This document shows, one piece after another, positions 50,374 to 58,768 of a DNA stretch of 64,000 nucleotides. The position numbers and the translations under genes are program-made. This DNA comes from Armatimonadetes bacterium Uphvl-Ar2 (lineage in GTDB: Bacteria > Armatimonadota > Fimbriimonadia > Fimbriimonadales > Fimbriimonadaceae): assembly GCA_002162095.1 (NCBI GenBank), contig CP021424.1, forward strand, positions 558,001 to 622,000, given 5' to 3'. Position 1 is the first letter of the stretch. Each line of letters starts with the position of its first letter. The notes under the pieces were generated by a model. The model was not told the origin of the DNA, did no database searches, and saw only the letters and a program-made list of their open reading frames with translations.

Positions 50374-51378
50374 ATGCATCTTAATCGTCTGGGCGCGAGA
50401 CGTACAGCATCGCTACTTCTAGCTGTCCTAGTGCCACTTACGGCACTAGGACAGGCCGGGTCCGCAGTCAGGAAGTACATTGTAAGGCCGCATACGTGGA
50501 ATAATGTTAGTGTTGCCGTAGCCCAAAGTGAGTTCAATGCTGACTCCGGCAAGCCAGAGTTCCTGCAACGCTGGCTGAAGCTCTCTATCCAAGATGACTC
50601 AGAAGTATTCATAAGCACCGCGGTTCACGGCATAGCCCGCATTAGGTTAACGACTGCAATACTTAGCCGCGCTGAGTGGGTCTATGATAAGGAGTCCTTG
50701 AGAGCGACAGTACCAGATGATATTGCCAATGCACTTGCAACTTCTGACTCAATCAGTGAGTCGATTCGGAAGAGCTTTGGACCTGGGTTGCCTGTTATTC
50801 TAGAAGCAGGGTTAGGGTTCACATTCAATGGCCAGACACATGAAGGGCATATGTCGCTCCCTACTAAGCCGAGACCGAATGACTCTCCATTACCGCTAAA
50901 GTTCACTCCATCCTCAGAGGACGAGTTAAAGTCGCGACTGCCTGGCAAACCAAGCTTTGGACCAGGATATGAGATTGTCCCCGACGTCTTCGACGGCACC
51001 TACGACAGCCTGGAGGAGTACGCAAAGATTGGAGAGTTTGTGGCCGATTTCGCGAAGAGAGAGAGGAAGAAGGCTGAGGAGACTGCGCGCGGCTTGCTTC
51101 CAACAATTATCGGGAGCTTGGGTCATGAGTTGTTGGCGATGGACTTGAACAACGCTGAATTCGATAAGTTACCGGACCACATCAAGGACCAATTAGAGAG
51201 TGCAATCGAGCTGCAGCCTCAAAAATACGGATACTCCTCACTTGAGCAGTTTCACCGTGAACGCGACGCAGGCTTGCGCTTGAAGCTAGCGCCCGATATA
51301 CGTATTATGCTTCCTTTCAAGCTCGAGCCAAGCGGCGCGACGGCAACCTACGCCATTCCAATCAAGCTAACACCATAG
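50374..51378 (+). CDS. Secreted protein of unknown function, 334 residues
   Basis: ATG 50374 opens a signal peptide (RTASLLLAVLVPLTALGQAG) and a mature protein without cysteines. It has a mixed alpha/beta appearance (FLQRWLKLSIQDDSEVFIST; FGPGYEIVPDVFDGTYDSLE) and a charged helical stretch (DFAKRERKKAEETARG). It has no ribosome site. A TAGAAT hexamer directly abuts the start. A perfect 13-base-pair inverted repeat lies in the signal peptide codons. GC is low compared with the region. It is flanked by the two paralogous secreted proteins, suggesting a three-gene unit. No family recognised. Confidence 0.65.
   Translation: MHLNRLGARRTASLLLAVLVPLTALGQAGSAVRKYIVRPHTWNNVSVAVAQSEFNADSGKPEFLQRWLKLSIQDDSEVFISTAVHGIARIRLTTAILSRAEWVYDKESLRATVPDDIANALATSDSISESIRKSFGPGLPVILEAGLGFTFNGQTHEGHMSLPTKPRPNDSPLPLKFTPSSEDELKSRLPGKPSFGPGYEIVPDVFDGTYDSLEEYAKIGEFVADFAKRERKKAEETARGLLPTIIGSLGHELLAMDLNNAEFDKLPDHIKDQLESAIELQPQKYGYSSLEQFHRERDAGLRLKLAPDIRIMLPFKLEPSGATATYAIPIKLTP
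50423..50454. repeat. Perfect 13-base-pair inverted repeat inside the signal-peptide codons
   Basis: CTGTCCTAGTGCC (50423-50435) and GGCACTAGGACAG (50442-50454) are exact complements with a six-base loop (ACTTAC). In the mRNA it would be a very stable stem 49 bases past the start codon, yet the peptide it encodes (AVLVPLTALGQ) remains a normal signal sequence. Confidence 0.8.
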
Positions 51379-51565
51379 TAGTATGTTGCTGCCACACCTT
51401 CGCTAGAGCCTGCAGCTATCGCGGGTCGCACATTTGGCTCGAGGCAGCAGTATTGTTATTCGAATGATCGTTTTCTACTTCTCATTGCTGGGGCTTGGCG
51501 AAGGTGGACGAGACCCGAGCAAAGGTGACTACGCCGAAGTAACTCCGCTAAGAGTCATACGTAAG

Positions 51566-51571
51566 TATAAT
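51566..51571 (+). promoter_or_regulatory. Consensus -10 (TATAAT) upstream of the third secreted protein gene
   Basis: A perfect TATAAT lies 27 bases before ATG 51599 and after the stop at 51378. There is no matching -35 (CTCCGC at the 17-base position). The rest of the 220-base gap shows no gene. Confidence 0.45.
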
Positions 51572-51598
51572 TGGCAGGCTCTCTTCGAGAGGTTGGGG

Positions 51599-52165
51599 AT
51601 GAAGATGCGCAAAATAGCTTTAAGTCTGATTCTGTGGGCAATGGTCATGCCGTCCGCGATGGCGCAGCAGCCCTACGGTTGGCAAGTTCACGTTCAGTAT
51701 TCGAGCTTCTGGCAACTTTGGAAGCCGTTAATGCGCATTGACAATAATTCCAAGGATGTGCCCCGGGTTGTCAAAACCCCAAGGCCGACAATCCCCTTGC
51801 CCGGCTCCAATCAGGTCACAGGCTCCAAGTTTCAGGGATGCCCGTGGTCCAAAGAGTTCGAGCAACTGATGGACGAGCCCTACGCCATTGCTCTTCCCTC
51901 ATTGGCCAAGGTGCTCCTTGTGGACTACGATTACGTTCTCATTGGGAATGCCCCGGATGAGATTGAAATCCCACCGCGAAGTCGCTTGGTCGTTGAGTAC
52001 CGCTATTTCCAAACGAAAGGGTTTGAATCCTGGCATTGGGTGGAACCCCGGCCGGGCGATGAAGCCCGGGGTGTGAAGCCCGATCCTGCCAACCTCGGGC
52101 CGCACCGCCGCGAAATCAATCAGAAGTTCAATTGGCAGATGCGTTACAAGATTACGCCGCTCTAG
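51599..52165 (+). CDS. Secreted protein of unknown family (paralogue of the 49783-50343 product)
   Basis: ATG 51599, with GAGAGG six bases upstream, gives 188 residues with signal peptide KMRKIALSLILWAMVMPSAM-AQQ. The conserved features shared with the paralogue are the GWQV opening with an aromatic-rich stretch (VQYSSFWQLWKPL), NQVTGSKFQGCPW, a middle ending in VEYRYFQTKGFESWHWVE, GPHRREI and the QMRYKITPL C terminus. The upstream open frame (51434) lacks any signal. An extracytoplasmic binding or structural role is possible but not shown. Confidence 0.75.
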   Translation: MKMRKIALSLILWAMVMPSAMAQQPYGWQVHVQYSSFWQLWKPLMRIDNNSKDVPRVVKTPRPTIPLPGSNQVTGSKFQGCPWSKEFEQLMDEPYAIALPSLAKVLLVDYDYVLIGNAPDEIEIPPRSRLVVEYRYFQTKGFESWHWVEPRPGDEARGVKPDPANLGPHRREINQKFNWQMRYKITPL

Positions 52166-52177
52166 GGCACACGTAGC

Positions 52178-54244
52178 CTACATCACTTCCGACGCCGGGT
52201 TCGCAAATCCGGCGTCTTGCGCCACAAACTCCGCATCCCCCGCCTTCGGCCGCACCCGCCGGTAGGTGCCGTTGCTCCGCAGCTCCCACGCCTGCCGGTT
52301 ATCCTTAAAGCACGCATCCACCACCCCTTTCAGGTAGCTCACCTGCCCCCGCGAGCGCACCGGGGCCAGCACTTCAATCCGCCGGTCCAGGTTGCGGCGC
52401 ATCAGGTCCGCGCTCCCCACAAAGCATTCCGGTTTGCCCCCGTTGCCAAAGTAATAGATCCGGCTGTGCTCCAGGTAGCGCCCAATCACGCTCACCACCC
52501 GGATGTTCTCACTCTGCTTCTTCACCCCCGGGCGCAGGCAGCAAATCCCCCGCACCACCAGGTCCACCTGCACGCCCGCCTGGCTGGCTTCATAAAGCGC
52601 CTGGATCACCTCGGGGTCCACCAGAGAATTGACCTTGAACGCCAAGTACCCCTTCCCCGTCTGCCGGCAGATCTCAATCTCCCGCTCAATCCGGTCCAGA
52701 ATTCCGTCCCGCACGTCAATCGGGGCCACCAGGATGTGGCTAAAGCTCTGCGGGCGCGCGTACCCCGTCAGGTAGTTAAACAGCTGCAGCACGTCCTCGC
52801 CCACCTCGGGGTCAGACGTAAACAGCCCCAAATCGGTGTAAGTGCGGGCCGTGTTCGGGTTGAAGTTGCCCGTGCCGATGTAGGTGTAGGTGCGCAGGCC
52901 GTCCTTCTCTTTGCGCACCACCACGCACAGCTTGGCGTGGACTTTCATATCCCGGAACCCATAGGTGACGTGCACGCCCGCGCGTTCCAGCGCCCGCGAC
53001 CACACCAGGTTGTTGCTCTCGTCAAATCGGGCCTTCAATTCGACCATCGCGGCCACTTGCTTGCCCCGGCTGCTGGCCTCCAGCAAGCTCTCAACGATCG
53101 GCGAGGCCGACCCCACCCGGTACAGCGTCTGCTTGATGCCCACCACCTTCGGGTCATTGGCCGCCGAGGCCACAAACGTCTCCACCGCGCGGAAGGAATC
53201 GTACGGCATGTGCAGTAGCACGTCTCGCTCGCGGATGGTGTCGAACAACGCCTCCGGGCTCCCTGTCCAGGTCGGGTTGTGGGGCGTGGCGGTGCGGTAG
53301 CGCAGGCGCGGCCGGTCGAGACCGGCAATCTCCCACAGGCCGTCCAGGCCAATCAATCCCTCTACGCGCAGCACATCGCGCGGGTCCAGTTGCAGCCCCC
53401 GGCGCAGCACTTTGATCCAGGCTTCGGGCATGCCTTCCTCGACTTCGAGCAGCACGGGGTCACCAAATCGGCGCTTTTGCAGGGTCTGCTCCACCATCGA
53501 GATGAGGTCACTGGCTTCCAGCTCTCGGATTTCGATGTCCGCGTCGCGGATGACCCGGAAGCGGTAGCTCGCCCGGATTTCCATGCCGGGGAACAGTGAA
53601 TCCAGATGCTCGGCCAGCAGATCCTCCAGCCACACAAAGGTGCCCCGCAGGCCCGGCACCGGCACCAGGCGCGACACCCCGTTGGGCACCTTCACGCGGG
53701 CCAGGCGCTCGCCACTTTCGTCATTCAGCACCACCGCCAGGTTCAAACTGCGGTTGCTGAGGAACGGGAACGACGTGTTCGGCCACAGCACGAGCGGCGT
53801 GCAGAGCGGGAAGATTTCGCGCCGGAACCACTCCGCCAGCTTCTCCTGCACCGGTTCTTCCAGTTCGGTGGGGCGGCGCAGGCGGATGCGGCTTCGCTCC
53901 AGGCTGGCCCGGAATCCTTCCTCCCACAGCTTCGCTGCGCGGTCCCGCAGTGGCTTCACGGCATCCAAAATCGCTTGGACTTGCTCCTCCGGGTTCAAGC
54001 CGTCCGGCGTTTCCTCGTTCAGCCCTTGCTCAATCTGTTCGAAATAGCCCGAGACCCGGACCATAAAGAACTCGTCCAGGTTGCTTTCAAAAATGGCCAG
54101 ATATTTCAGCCGCTCCAGCAACGGATGGCGGCGGTTTTCGGCCTCGGCCAGCACCCGCTCGTTGAACCGCAGCCAGCTCAGCTCACGATTGATGTAACCC
54201 GGATTTTGCCCGGCCGCCGTGGATTCAATCGTCGCCTCGCTCAT
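52178..54244 (-). CDS. ppk1: Polyphosphate kinase 1
   Basis: 688 residues with the four PPK1 domains. The N-terminal helical domain starts NRELSWLRFNERVLAEAENR and continues LKYLAIFESNLDEFFMVRV. The catalytic PLD-like halves contain MKVHAKLCVVVRKEKDGLRT, YIGTGNFNPNTARTYTDLGL and GRYLEHSRIYYFGNG, the two histidine-containing phospholipase-D-like motifs. It reversibly polymerises the gamma-phosphate of ATP into polyphosphate. It is followed upstream on the same strand by ppx (54256), 11 bases away, so synthesis and breakdown of polyphosphate are co-encoded. Confidence 0.97.
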   Translation of the reverse strand: MSEATIESTAAGQNPGYINRELSWLRFNERVLAEAENRRHPLLERLKYLAIFESNLDEFFMVRVSGYFEQIEQGLNEETPDGLNPEEQVQAILDAVKPLRDRAAKLWEEGFRASLERSRIRLRRPTELEEPVQEKLAEWFRREIFPLCTPLVLWPNTSFPFLSNRSLNLAVVLNDESGERLARVKVPNGVSRLVPVPGLRGTFVWLEDLLAEHLDSLFPGMEIRASYRFRVIRDADIEIRELEASDLISMVEQTLQKRRFGDPVLLEVEEGMPEAWIKVLRRGLQLDPRDVLRVEGLIGLDGLWEIAGLDRPRLRYRTATPHNPTWTGSPEALFDTIRERDVLLHMPYDSFRAVETFVASAANDPKVVGIKQTLYRVGSASPIVESLLEASSRGKQVAAMVELKARFDESNNLVWSRALERAGVHVTYGFRDMKVHAKLCVVVRKEKDGLRTYTYIGTGNFNPNTARTYTDLGLFTSDPEVGEDVLQLFNYLTGYARPQSFSHILVAPIDVRDGILDRIEREIEICRQTGKGYLAFKVNSLVDPEVIQALYEASQAGVQVDLVVRGICCLRPGVKKQSENIRVVSVIGRYLEHSRIYYFGNGGKPECFVGSADLMRRNLDRRIEVLAPVRSRGQVSYLKGVVDACFKDNRQAWELRSNGTYRRVRPKAGDAEFVAQDAGFANPASEVM

Positions 54245-54255
54245 TCTCGTCTTCC

Positions 54256-55164
54256 TTACGTCAGCACCGGGGTCAGGCGTCCCTCAAGCATCTCCGCGAT
54301 GGCCCCTTCGCGCACGCCATAGGCGCTGACCTCCATCGTGGTCACCGAGAGCCGCTCCATTAGAGACCGGAACAGCACCGCGCCGGGCAGCAGGGTTTCG
54401 GCCCGCTTGGGCTTCACTTGGTAGCGCTGGCTTATCAGGCTGGTGGTCAGGCGGCTGGTGTCCCACACCAGGTGGTCCAGTTCGCGCCAGTGCAGTTCGC
54501 GCTGACCGTCCGGGTGCATCGCCCGCCACAGGCCGCGAGCCACCCCGCCGCAGCACAGCAGGCGCGGGGCAAAGGCGGGCAGGTCCGCCCGGTCAAAAGC
54601 TTGCTGGATGGTGCGCTCGAGGTCAGAGAGCTGCGCCGGAGTGGAGGGGATGGTGAGGTTCACCCGCGCCATCAGCGCCCCCGAGCCCAGCGGCAACGAC
54701 CACTCGCGGCCCATGCCGGCCCCGTCGTATTCGGCCACCTGCAGGCTGCCACCACCGGCCTCGGCGAATACCGCCGGCATCACGGGGTCGGAATCCAGCA
54801 GCGCCCCTCGCAGGCCCAATTCGGCTTCGCGTCGGGGTGGAATGAGGTCTACCTGGATGCCCGTTTGCGCCTTGATCTGCGCCAATAAATCGTCGTGGTT
54901 GCGCGCCTTGCGCATGGCCTCGGTGCCAAAAACGTAAAGCCCATCCGCGCCCAGCCGCTTGGCTTCGCTTTGGAACCGAGTAAGCACCTGAATCACTTGC
55001 CGGATGGCGTCGGGGCTAATCTCGCCGCGCCGCTGCACCATTTCGCCCAGGCTCAGCCACTCGCTGTCGTTCACCAGGCGGCGGAAGCGCTTCTTGCTGG
55101 CCATGGCCACCAGCAGATGGATGGTGTTGCTCCCGATATCGGCTGTCGCCAAAATTTGCGCCAT
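54256..55164 (-). CDS. ppx: Exopolyphosphatase / pppGpp phosphohydrolase (Ppx/GppA)
   Basis: ATG 55164 gives 302 residues. ASKHA-fold motifs are ATADIGSNTIHLLVA (phosphate 1), YVFGTEAMRKARN, VFAEAGGGSLQVAEYDG (family DIGGGSTE, slightly changed) and LCCGGVARGL. It matches the shorter two-domain Ppx/GppA forms. It removes phosphate from polyphosphate chains or from pppGpp. It is divergent from the HD hydrolase gene (55208), with 43 bases between the starts. Confidence 0.93.
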   Translation of the reverse strand: MAQILATADIGSNTIHLLVAMASKKRFRRLVNDSEWLSLGEMVQRRGEISPDAIRQVIQVLTRFQSEAKRLGADGLYVFGTEAMRKARNHDDLLAQIKAQTGIQVDLIPPRREAELGLRGALLDSDPVMPAVFAEAGGGSLQVAEYDGAGMGREWSLPLGSGALMARVNLTIPSTPAQLSDLERTIQQAFDRADLPAFAPRLLCCGGVARGLWRAMHPDGQRELHWRELDHLVWDTSRLTTSLISQRYQVKPKRAETLLPGAVLFRSLMERLSVTTMEVSAYGVREGAIAEMLEGRLTPVLT

Positions 55165-55207
55165 GGGTGCCTCCCAGTCTATCCGAGCGCCGGATAGACT
55201 CCGGGCC

Positions 55208-55744
55208 ATGAGCCAAGCCCTTCAACTCGCGGTGCTGTGGGCCGCTGAGCTCCACGCCGACCAGTGGCGCGATGGCAACCCGCCCGTGCCCTACCTTTGC
55301 CACCCGCTGGAAGTCCTGCAGACCCTGCGGTACGCCAACGTAACTGACGAGGCCACCCTCATCGCGGCGGTGCTCCACGATATCGTGGAAGAGACCTCGG
55401 TCACCCTCGCGGACGTGCAAGCCCGCTTTGGCGACCGCGTGGCTGAACTGGTGGGCGAGGTTACGCGCGATGAACCAACGCCTGAAGAAACCGCTGGCAT
55501 GGACGCCGAGGAGATCTACGTGCTGCGCACCGACCGGCTGATGGCGGAGATTGCCCGGATGTCGCCCAGCGCCCACGCCATCAAGCTCGCCGACCGACTG
55601 AGCAACCTCCGCGAGGCCAAGCGCACCCGACCCTTCCTCAAGTACGACCGGTACCTCAACCAAACCCGCCGGATGCTCGAGGTCATCCCGGAGAGTTCGC
55701 ACCCTCGCCTGTGGCGTAAGCTGCACCGGAAGGTCTACGGCTAG
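55208..55744 (+). CDS. HD-domain hydrolase of the SpoT/MESH1 type
   Basis: 178 residues. The HD metal site appears as YLCHPLEVLQTLRY, AAVLHDIVEETSVTLADVQA and KLADRLSNLREAKRTRP. The spacing and the FGDRVAELVGEVT segment are those of the hydrolase half of RelA/SpoT and of small alarmone hydrolases. It is likely to cut (p)ppGpp or a related nucleotide to pyrophosphate and GDP or GTP. There is no synthetase domain. A -10-like TAGACT ends seven bases before ATG 55208. The neighbourhood with ppk1 and ppx supports a role in stringent and phosphate stress. Confidence 0.9.
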   Translation: MSQALQLAVLWAAELHADQWRDGNPPVPYLCHPLEVLQTLRYANVTDEATLIAAVLHDIVEETSVTLADVQARFGDRVAELVGEVTRDEPTPEETAGMDAEEIYVLRTDRLMAEIARMSPSAHAIKLADRLSNLREAKRTRPFLKYDRYLNQTRRMLEVIPESSHPRLWRKLHRKVYG

Positions 55745-55825
55745 GCACTCGTTGCAATGCAAATGGAATGCATTGCACTCCATTACCAGTTGTATCCCCC
55801 TCCCCGGATGGAGCACACTAGCGCC

Positions 55826-56680
55826 ATGTCAAACCTGGCAAGACTGAGCCTGATCAGCATGGCGACGGTGGCCCTGGCGGCCTCCGGTTCGGCCATCACC
55901 TGGCGGCACGATGTGGGCGATACCGCGTACCGCAATTTTGCAAACCAAGTCCCGCACAACTCGGTGGGTCGCGTCCTTGCTACCTCTTGGTTCGGCAGTG
56001 GCACCTATCTGGGCCAAGGTAACGGGTTCCACTGGGTGCTCACGGCCGGTCACGTCACTTCCGGCACCACGATCCAAAATGTCCGCTTCGGTTCGCAGAC
56101 GATTACGGCGGCCGGTAGCATCACCCACCCGGGCTACAACGCCAGTACGCTCGATTTTGACCTCGGCCTGGTGCGCCTAAACTCGGCCCCCACGGGCGTG
56201 GCCCCGGTGCGGTTCACCACCTTTAGTAGCCTCATCGGTCAGCGCGTCACCTTTGCCGGTTACGGCGGGAGCGGCCCGGGCAACAACACGGGCTTGATGT
56301 TTGACAACAACAATCGCGCCGCCGAAAACATCGTCGACTTCTCCTCCGGGAGTGGCGGTGGCAAGTTCTGGTTCACCGTCTTCACGAATCCAAACACGGG
56401 CACGGCCCTCCCGCTGGAAGGCTCGACCGCCGGTGGCGATAGTGGCGGCGGCATGTTCTGGCACGACGGCACGGCCTGGCGCCTCGCCGGTGTAACGTCG
56501 TGGGGGACGGATAACCTGTCCCGCTATGGCGACCAAGCGGCTTACGTCGCTCTGCACGAGCACACCGCTTGGCTGGAGCAGCAAACCGGGATCACGGCGG
56601 TGCCGGAACCGGCTTCGATGGTCGTCCTCGGTGCTGGCCTGCTCGCCCTAGCTCGCCGACGACGAAAGCCGCAAGCCTAA
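55826..56680 (+). CDS. Trypsin-like serine protease with PEP-CTERM sorting signal
   Basis: ATG 55826 gives 284 residues: signal peptide (RLSLISMATVALAASGSA), then an S1-type protease domain with the complete triad. His is in WVLTAGHV, Asp in STLDFDLGLVRL and Ser in STAGGDSGGGMFW. The C terminus has VPEPASMVVLGAGLLALARR, the PEP-CTERM tripartite signal (PEP motif, membrane helix, basic tail) recognised by exosortase. The host should therefore encode exosortase and probably an exopolysaccharide system elsewhere. A strong terminator follows. Confidence 0.94.
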   Translation: MSNLARLSLISMATVALAASGSAITWRHDVGDTAYRNFANQVPHNSVGRVLATSWFGSGTYLGQGNGFHWVLTAGHVTSGTTIQNVRFGSQTITAAGSITHPGYNASTLDFDLGLVRLNSAPTGVAPVRFTTFSSLIGQRVTFAGYGGSGPGNNTGLMFDNNNRAAENIVDFSSGSGGGKFWFTVFTNPNTGTALPLEGSTAGGDSGGGMFWHDGTAWRLAGVTSWGTDNLSRYGDQAAYVALHEHTAWLEQQTGITAVPEPASMVVLGAGLLALARRRRKPQA

Positions 56681-56703
56681 GTCTCGGCTTAGGGAGAAAA
56701 ACC

Positions 56704-56742
56704 AAATCCCCCGGTGCCTCATGGGCTCCCGGGGGATTTTTC
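56704..56742 (+). terminator. Rho-independent terminator of the PEP-CTERM protease
   Basis: AAATCCCCCGG (56704-56714) pairs with CCGGGGGATTT (56729-56739), followed by more T and TCTT. It lies 23 bases after the stop. Confidence 0.92.
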
Positions 56743-56768
56743 TTTATGCCACATGCTCGGGAAGTCGC

Positions 56769-56957
56769 TCAGACTTCGAAAACACTACGGCAATCAGCGA
56801 GCGCCTTCAAAGCGGGGAGTAACCGAGGTGGCTCTACGAGCCGTGCTTCTAACCAATGGTACTCAGACTCAGAAACAGCTATCGACGAGTAGTTCGAGTC
56901 GCCAGCTATATCCATTTCTCCATTTGTCTTTTCACTTTCGCGATCGGGCTTGCCCAT
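56769..56957 (-). CDS. Possible small protein, 62 residues, with an antitoxin-like C terminus
   Basis: ATG 56957 has AGGA five bases upstream. The frame fills most of the otherwise empty 300-base interval 56743-57043. The C-terminal half reads VSESEYHWLEARLVEPPRLL, then PALKALADCRSVFEV. This resembles the end of DUF1778 (TacA-like) antitoxins, in which an acidic Ser-Glu turn is followed by a PP-x3-PALxxL tail. The usual ribbon-helix-helix N terminus is absent and no acetyltransferase toxin is adjacent. It is either a degraded antitoxin, an unrelated small protein or a chance frame. The remainder of the interval shows nothing. Confidence 0.35.
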   Translation of the reverse strand: MGKPDRESEKTNGEMDIAGDSNYSSIAVSESEYHWLEARLVEPPRLLPALKALADCRSVFEV

Positions 56958-57043
56958 AGTCGTCCTCTATTTTCATTCTACAGGACTGACCGAAGGTATC
57001 TACTCAGCTTTGGAGCAACCATAGAAAGTTGCGCCACCTGAAG

Positions 57044-58768
57044 TTACCGACCGCCCAAGCCGCTCAGCGTTACGCCCTCGATGAAGTAGCGCTGACTGAA
57101 GGCAAAGAGCGCCAACACCGGCGCCACCGACAACGTGGTGAACGCCATCAGCAAGCCCGGCTCGCCCGCCCGCTGCCCCTGGAACAGCTGCAACGCATAC
57201 GCGATCGGCATGTTCTCCTGACTATTGATGTAAATCAGCGGCCCCATGAAGTTGTTCCACGCCCCCAAGAACGTCCAGATCGCCACCACGGTCAGCGCGG
57301 GCTTCACCTGGGGCAGCAGCACGCTCCAGAACGTCTTGAGATAGGTGCAGCCGTCAATCTTGGCGGCGTCTTCCAGTTCAAACGGAATCTGCTGGAAGAA
57401 CGAACGCAGCAAGAACACGTTGAACGCCGAGGCAAAGAACGTCGGCACCCACAGCGGCAGCAGCGTGTCAATCCAGCCCAGTTGCCGGTAGATCAAGAAT
57501 GTGGGCAGCAGGGTCACCGCGGCTGGCAGCATCATCGTGGCTAGCAAGACCTTAAAGAGCATCTCGCGCCCAGGGAACTTCAACCGGCTAAACCCATAGG
57601 CCACCACCGAGCACGACAGCACCGTGCCCAGCACGCTCAGCACCACCAGAATGAGCGTGTTCTTGAGATAAACGAGGCCGTTGTTGGCTTCCGGCGGCAA
57701 GAATTCCAGCGAATCGCGATAGTTCTCCCACCGCATGCCCGGCGTGCGCACCGGCTCGACTTCGGCCCGTGACACCACCTTCACTTCCCCCTTGCGCTCA
57801 TTGGGCGTCAAGATGGAAACGCGGCGGCGGCCGTCCGGCAAGTCTTCCACCACCATGCCGGTGAGCTTCAAGTCTCCATCCGTTAGGGTCACCAGCGGGG
57901 CCTCGCTGGGCACCTGCTTCATCTGGTCCGGTGTCGCCTCAAAGGTGTAGCCGCTCACATACATGGGCCGCGTAATGCGGTAGAGATGTTTGCCGCCCGG
58001 GGCTCCGGCGTCGCGCACGGCCGTCACTGTCTTGCCTTGATACTGGCCCTCGAACACGGGGTTCTTGGGGTCCATGTAGGGCACGGTTTGCGTGCGCAGC
58101 GGAATCCACACCAACCCCTCCGTCGAGGCGATATCTCGGTCTTCCTTGACGCTGGTGACCAAGAGCCAAGCCAGCGGCAACATAAACACCACCGCCCCCA
58201 CAAACAGCACCACTTGCGTAAGGAATCGGCGCGCCCGGTCGTGGCTTTCGGCGCTTCGCGCCACCCAGCCCATCACGGCGGTCGTGCCCAGGGTCACCGC
58301 GATGATAAAGCCCAAGGTTGGCGCCGTGAGCGTCATCCACCCGGTCAACCACCGGAACGGGTGCTTGAACACCATGATCCACGCCACGCAAAGGGCACCC
58401 ACGCCCAGGCTGACCAACGCACTCATCCCGCGCCGACGTCGCTCTTCCGGCGTGATGCCCGTGAAGGCCCCGGTTCCGTGGCTCGCCGCCGCCACCGCGC
58501 AAATGAGTACCACCCAGCCCAGCGGGTGCATATCGGGCCAGGCCAAGGGCAGAGCCACGCCCTTGCCGCCGCCCGTGAAGACGTGAGCCAGGGCAAACAA
58601 GCCAATAGCCGAGAGCCCGGTGAGGGCCGCGCGCCGTAGCGGCCAGGCCGCCCGGGATTCGCGCCCCGCCGAGATCGCGCGCACCAGGTGGTAGATCCCC
58701 ATGGCCAGCACGACCCAGCCAATCCAGTGAGCCAGGCTGCCAATGACGAACAAGAGTTCCTTCGGCAT
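57044..58768 (-). CDS. Carbohydrate ABC transporter permease (MalG type) with extra membrane domain and periplasmic insertion
   Basis: 574 residues, about twice the usual 275-300. The C-terminal half is a standard MalG/UgpE permease with the EAA loop DAAKIDGCTYLKTFWSVLLP and the end GRYFIEGVTLSGLGGR-like tail. It is preceded by about five additional N-terminal membrane segments (roughly residues 5-185). An insertion of about 125 residues lies between the first and second canonical helices (TSVKEDRDIASTEGLVWIPL to TPGMRWENYRDSLEF). It begins one base into the stop of the fusion gene (TGATG), so the two are coupled. It forms the second half of the sugar import channel. Confidence 0.9.
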   Translation of the reverse strand: MPKELLFVIGSLAHWIGWVVLAMGIYHLVRAISAGRESRAAWPLRRAALTGLSAIGLFALAHVFTGGGKGVALPLAWPDMHPLGWVVLICAVAAASHGTGAFTGITPEERRRRGMSALVSLGVGALCVAWIMVFKHPFRWLTGWMTLTAPTLGFIIAVTLGTTAVMGWVARSAESHDRARRFLTQVVLFVGAVVFMLPLAWLLVTSVKEDRDIASTEGLVWIPLRTQTVPYMDPKNPVFEGQYQGKTVTAVRDAGAPGGKHLYRITRPMYVSGYTFEATPDQMKQVPSEAPLVTLTDGDLKLTGMVVEDLPDGRRRVSILTPNERKGEVKVVSRAEVEPVRTPGMRWENYRDSLEFLPPEANNGLVYLKNTLILVVLSVLGTVLSCSVVAYGFSRLKFPGREMLFKVLLATMMLPAAVTLLPTFLIYRQLGWIDTLLPLWVPTFFASAFNVFLLRSFFQQIPFELEDAAKIDGCTYLKTFWSVLLPQVKPALTVVAIWTFLGAWNNFMGPLIYINSQENMPIAYALQLFQGQRAGEPGLLMAFTTLSVAPVLALFAFSQRYFIEGVTLSGLGGR

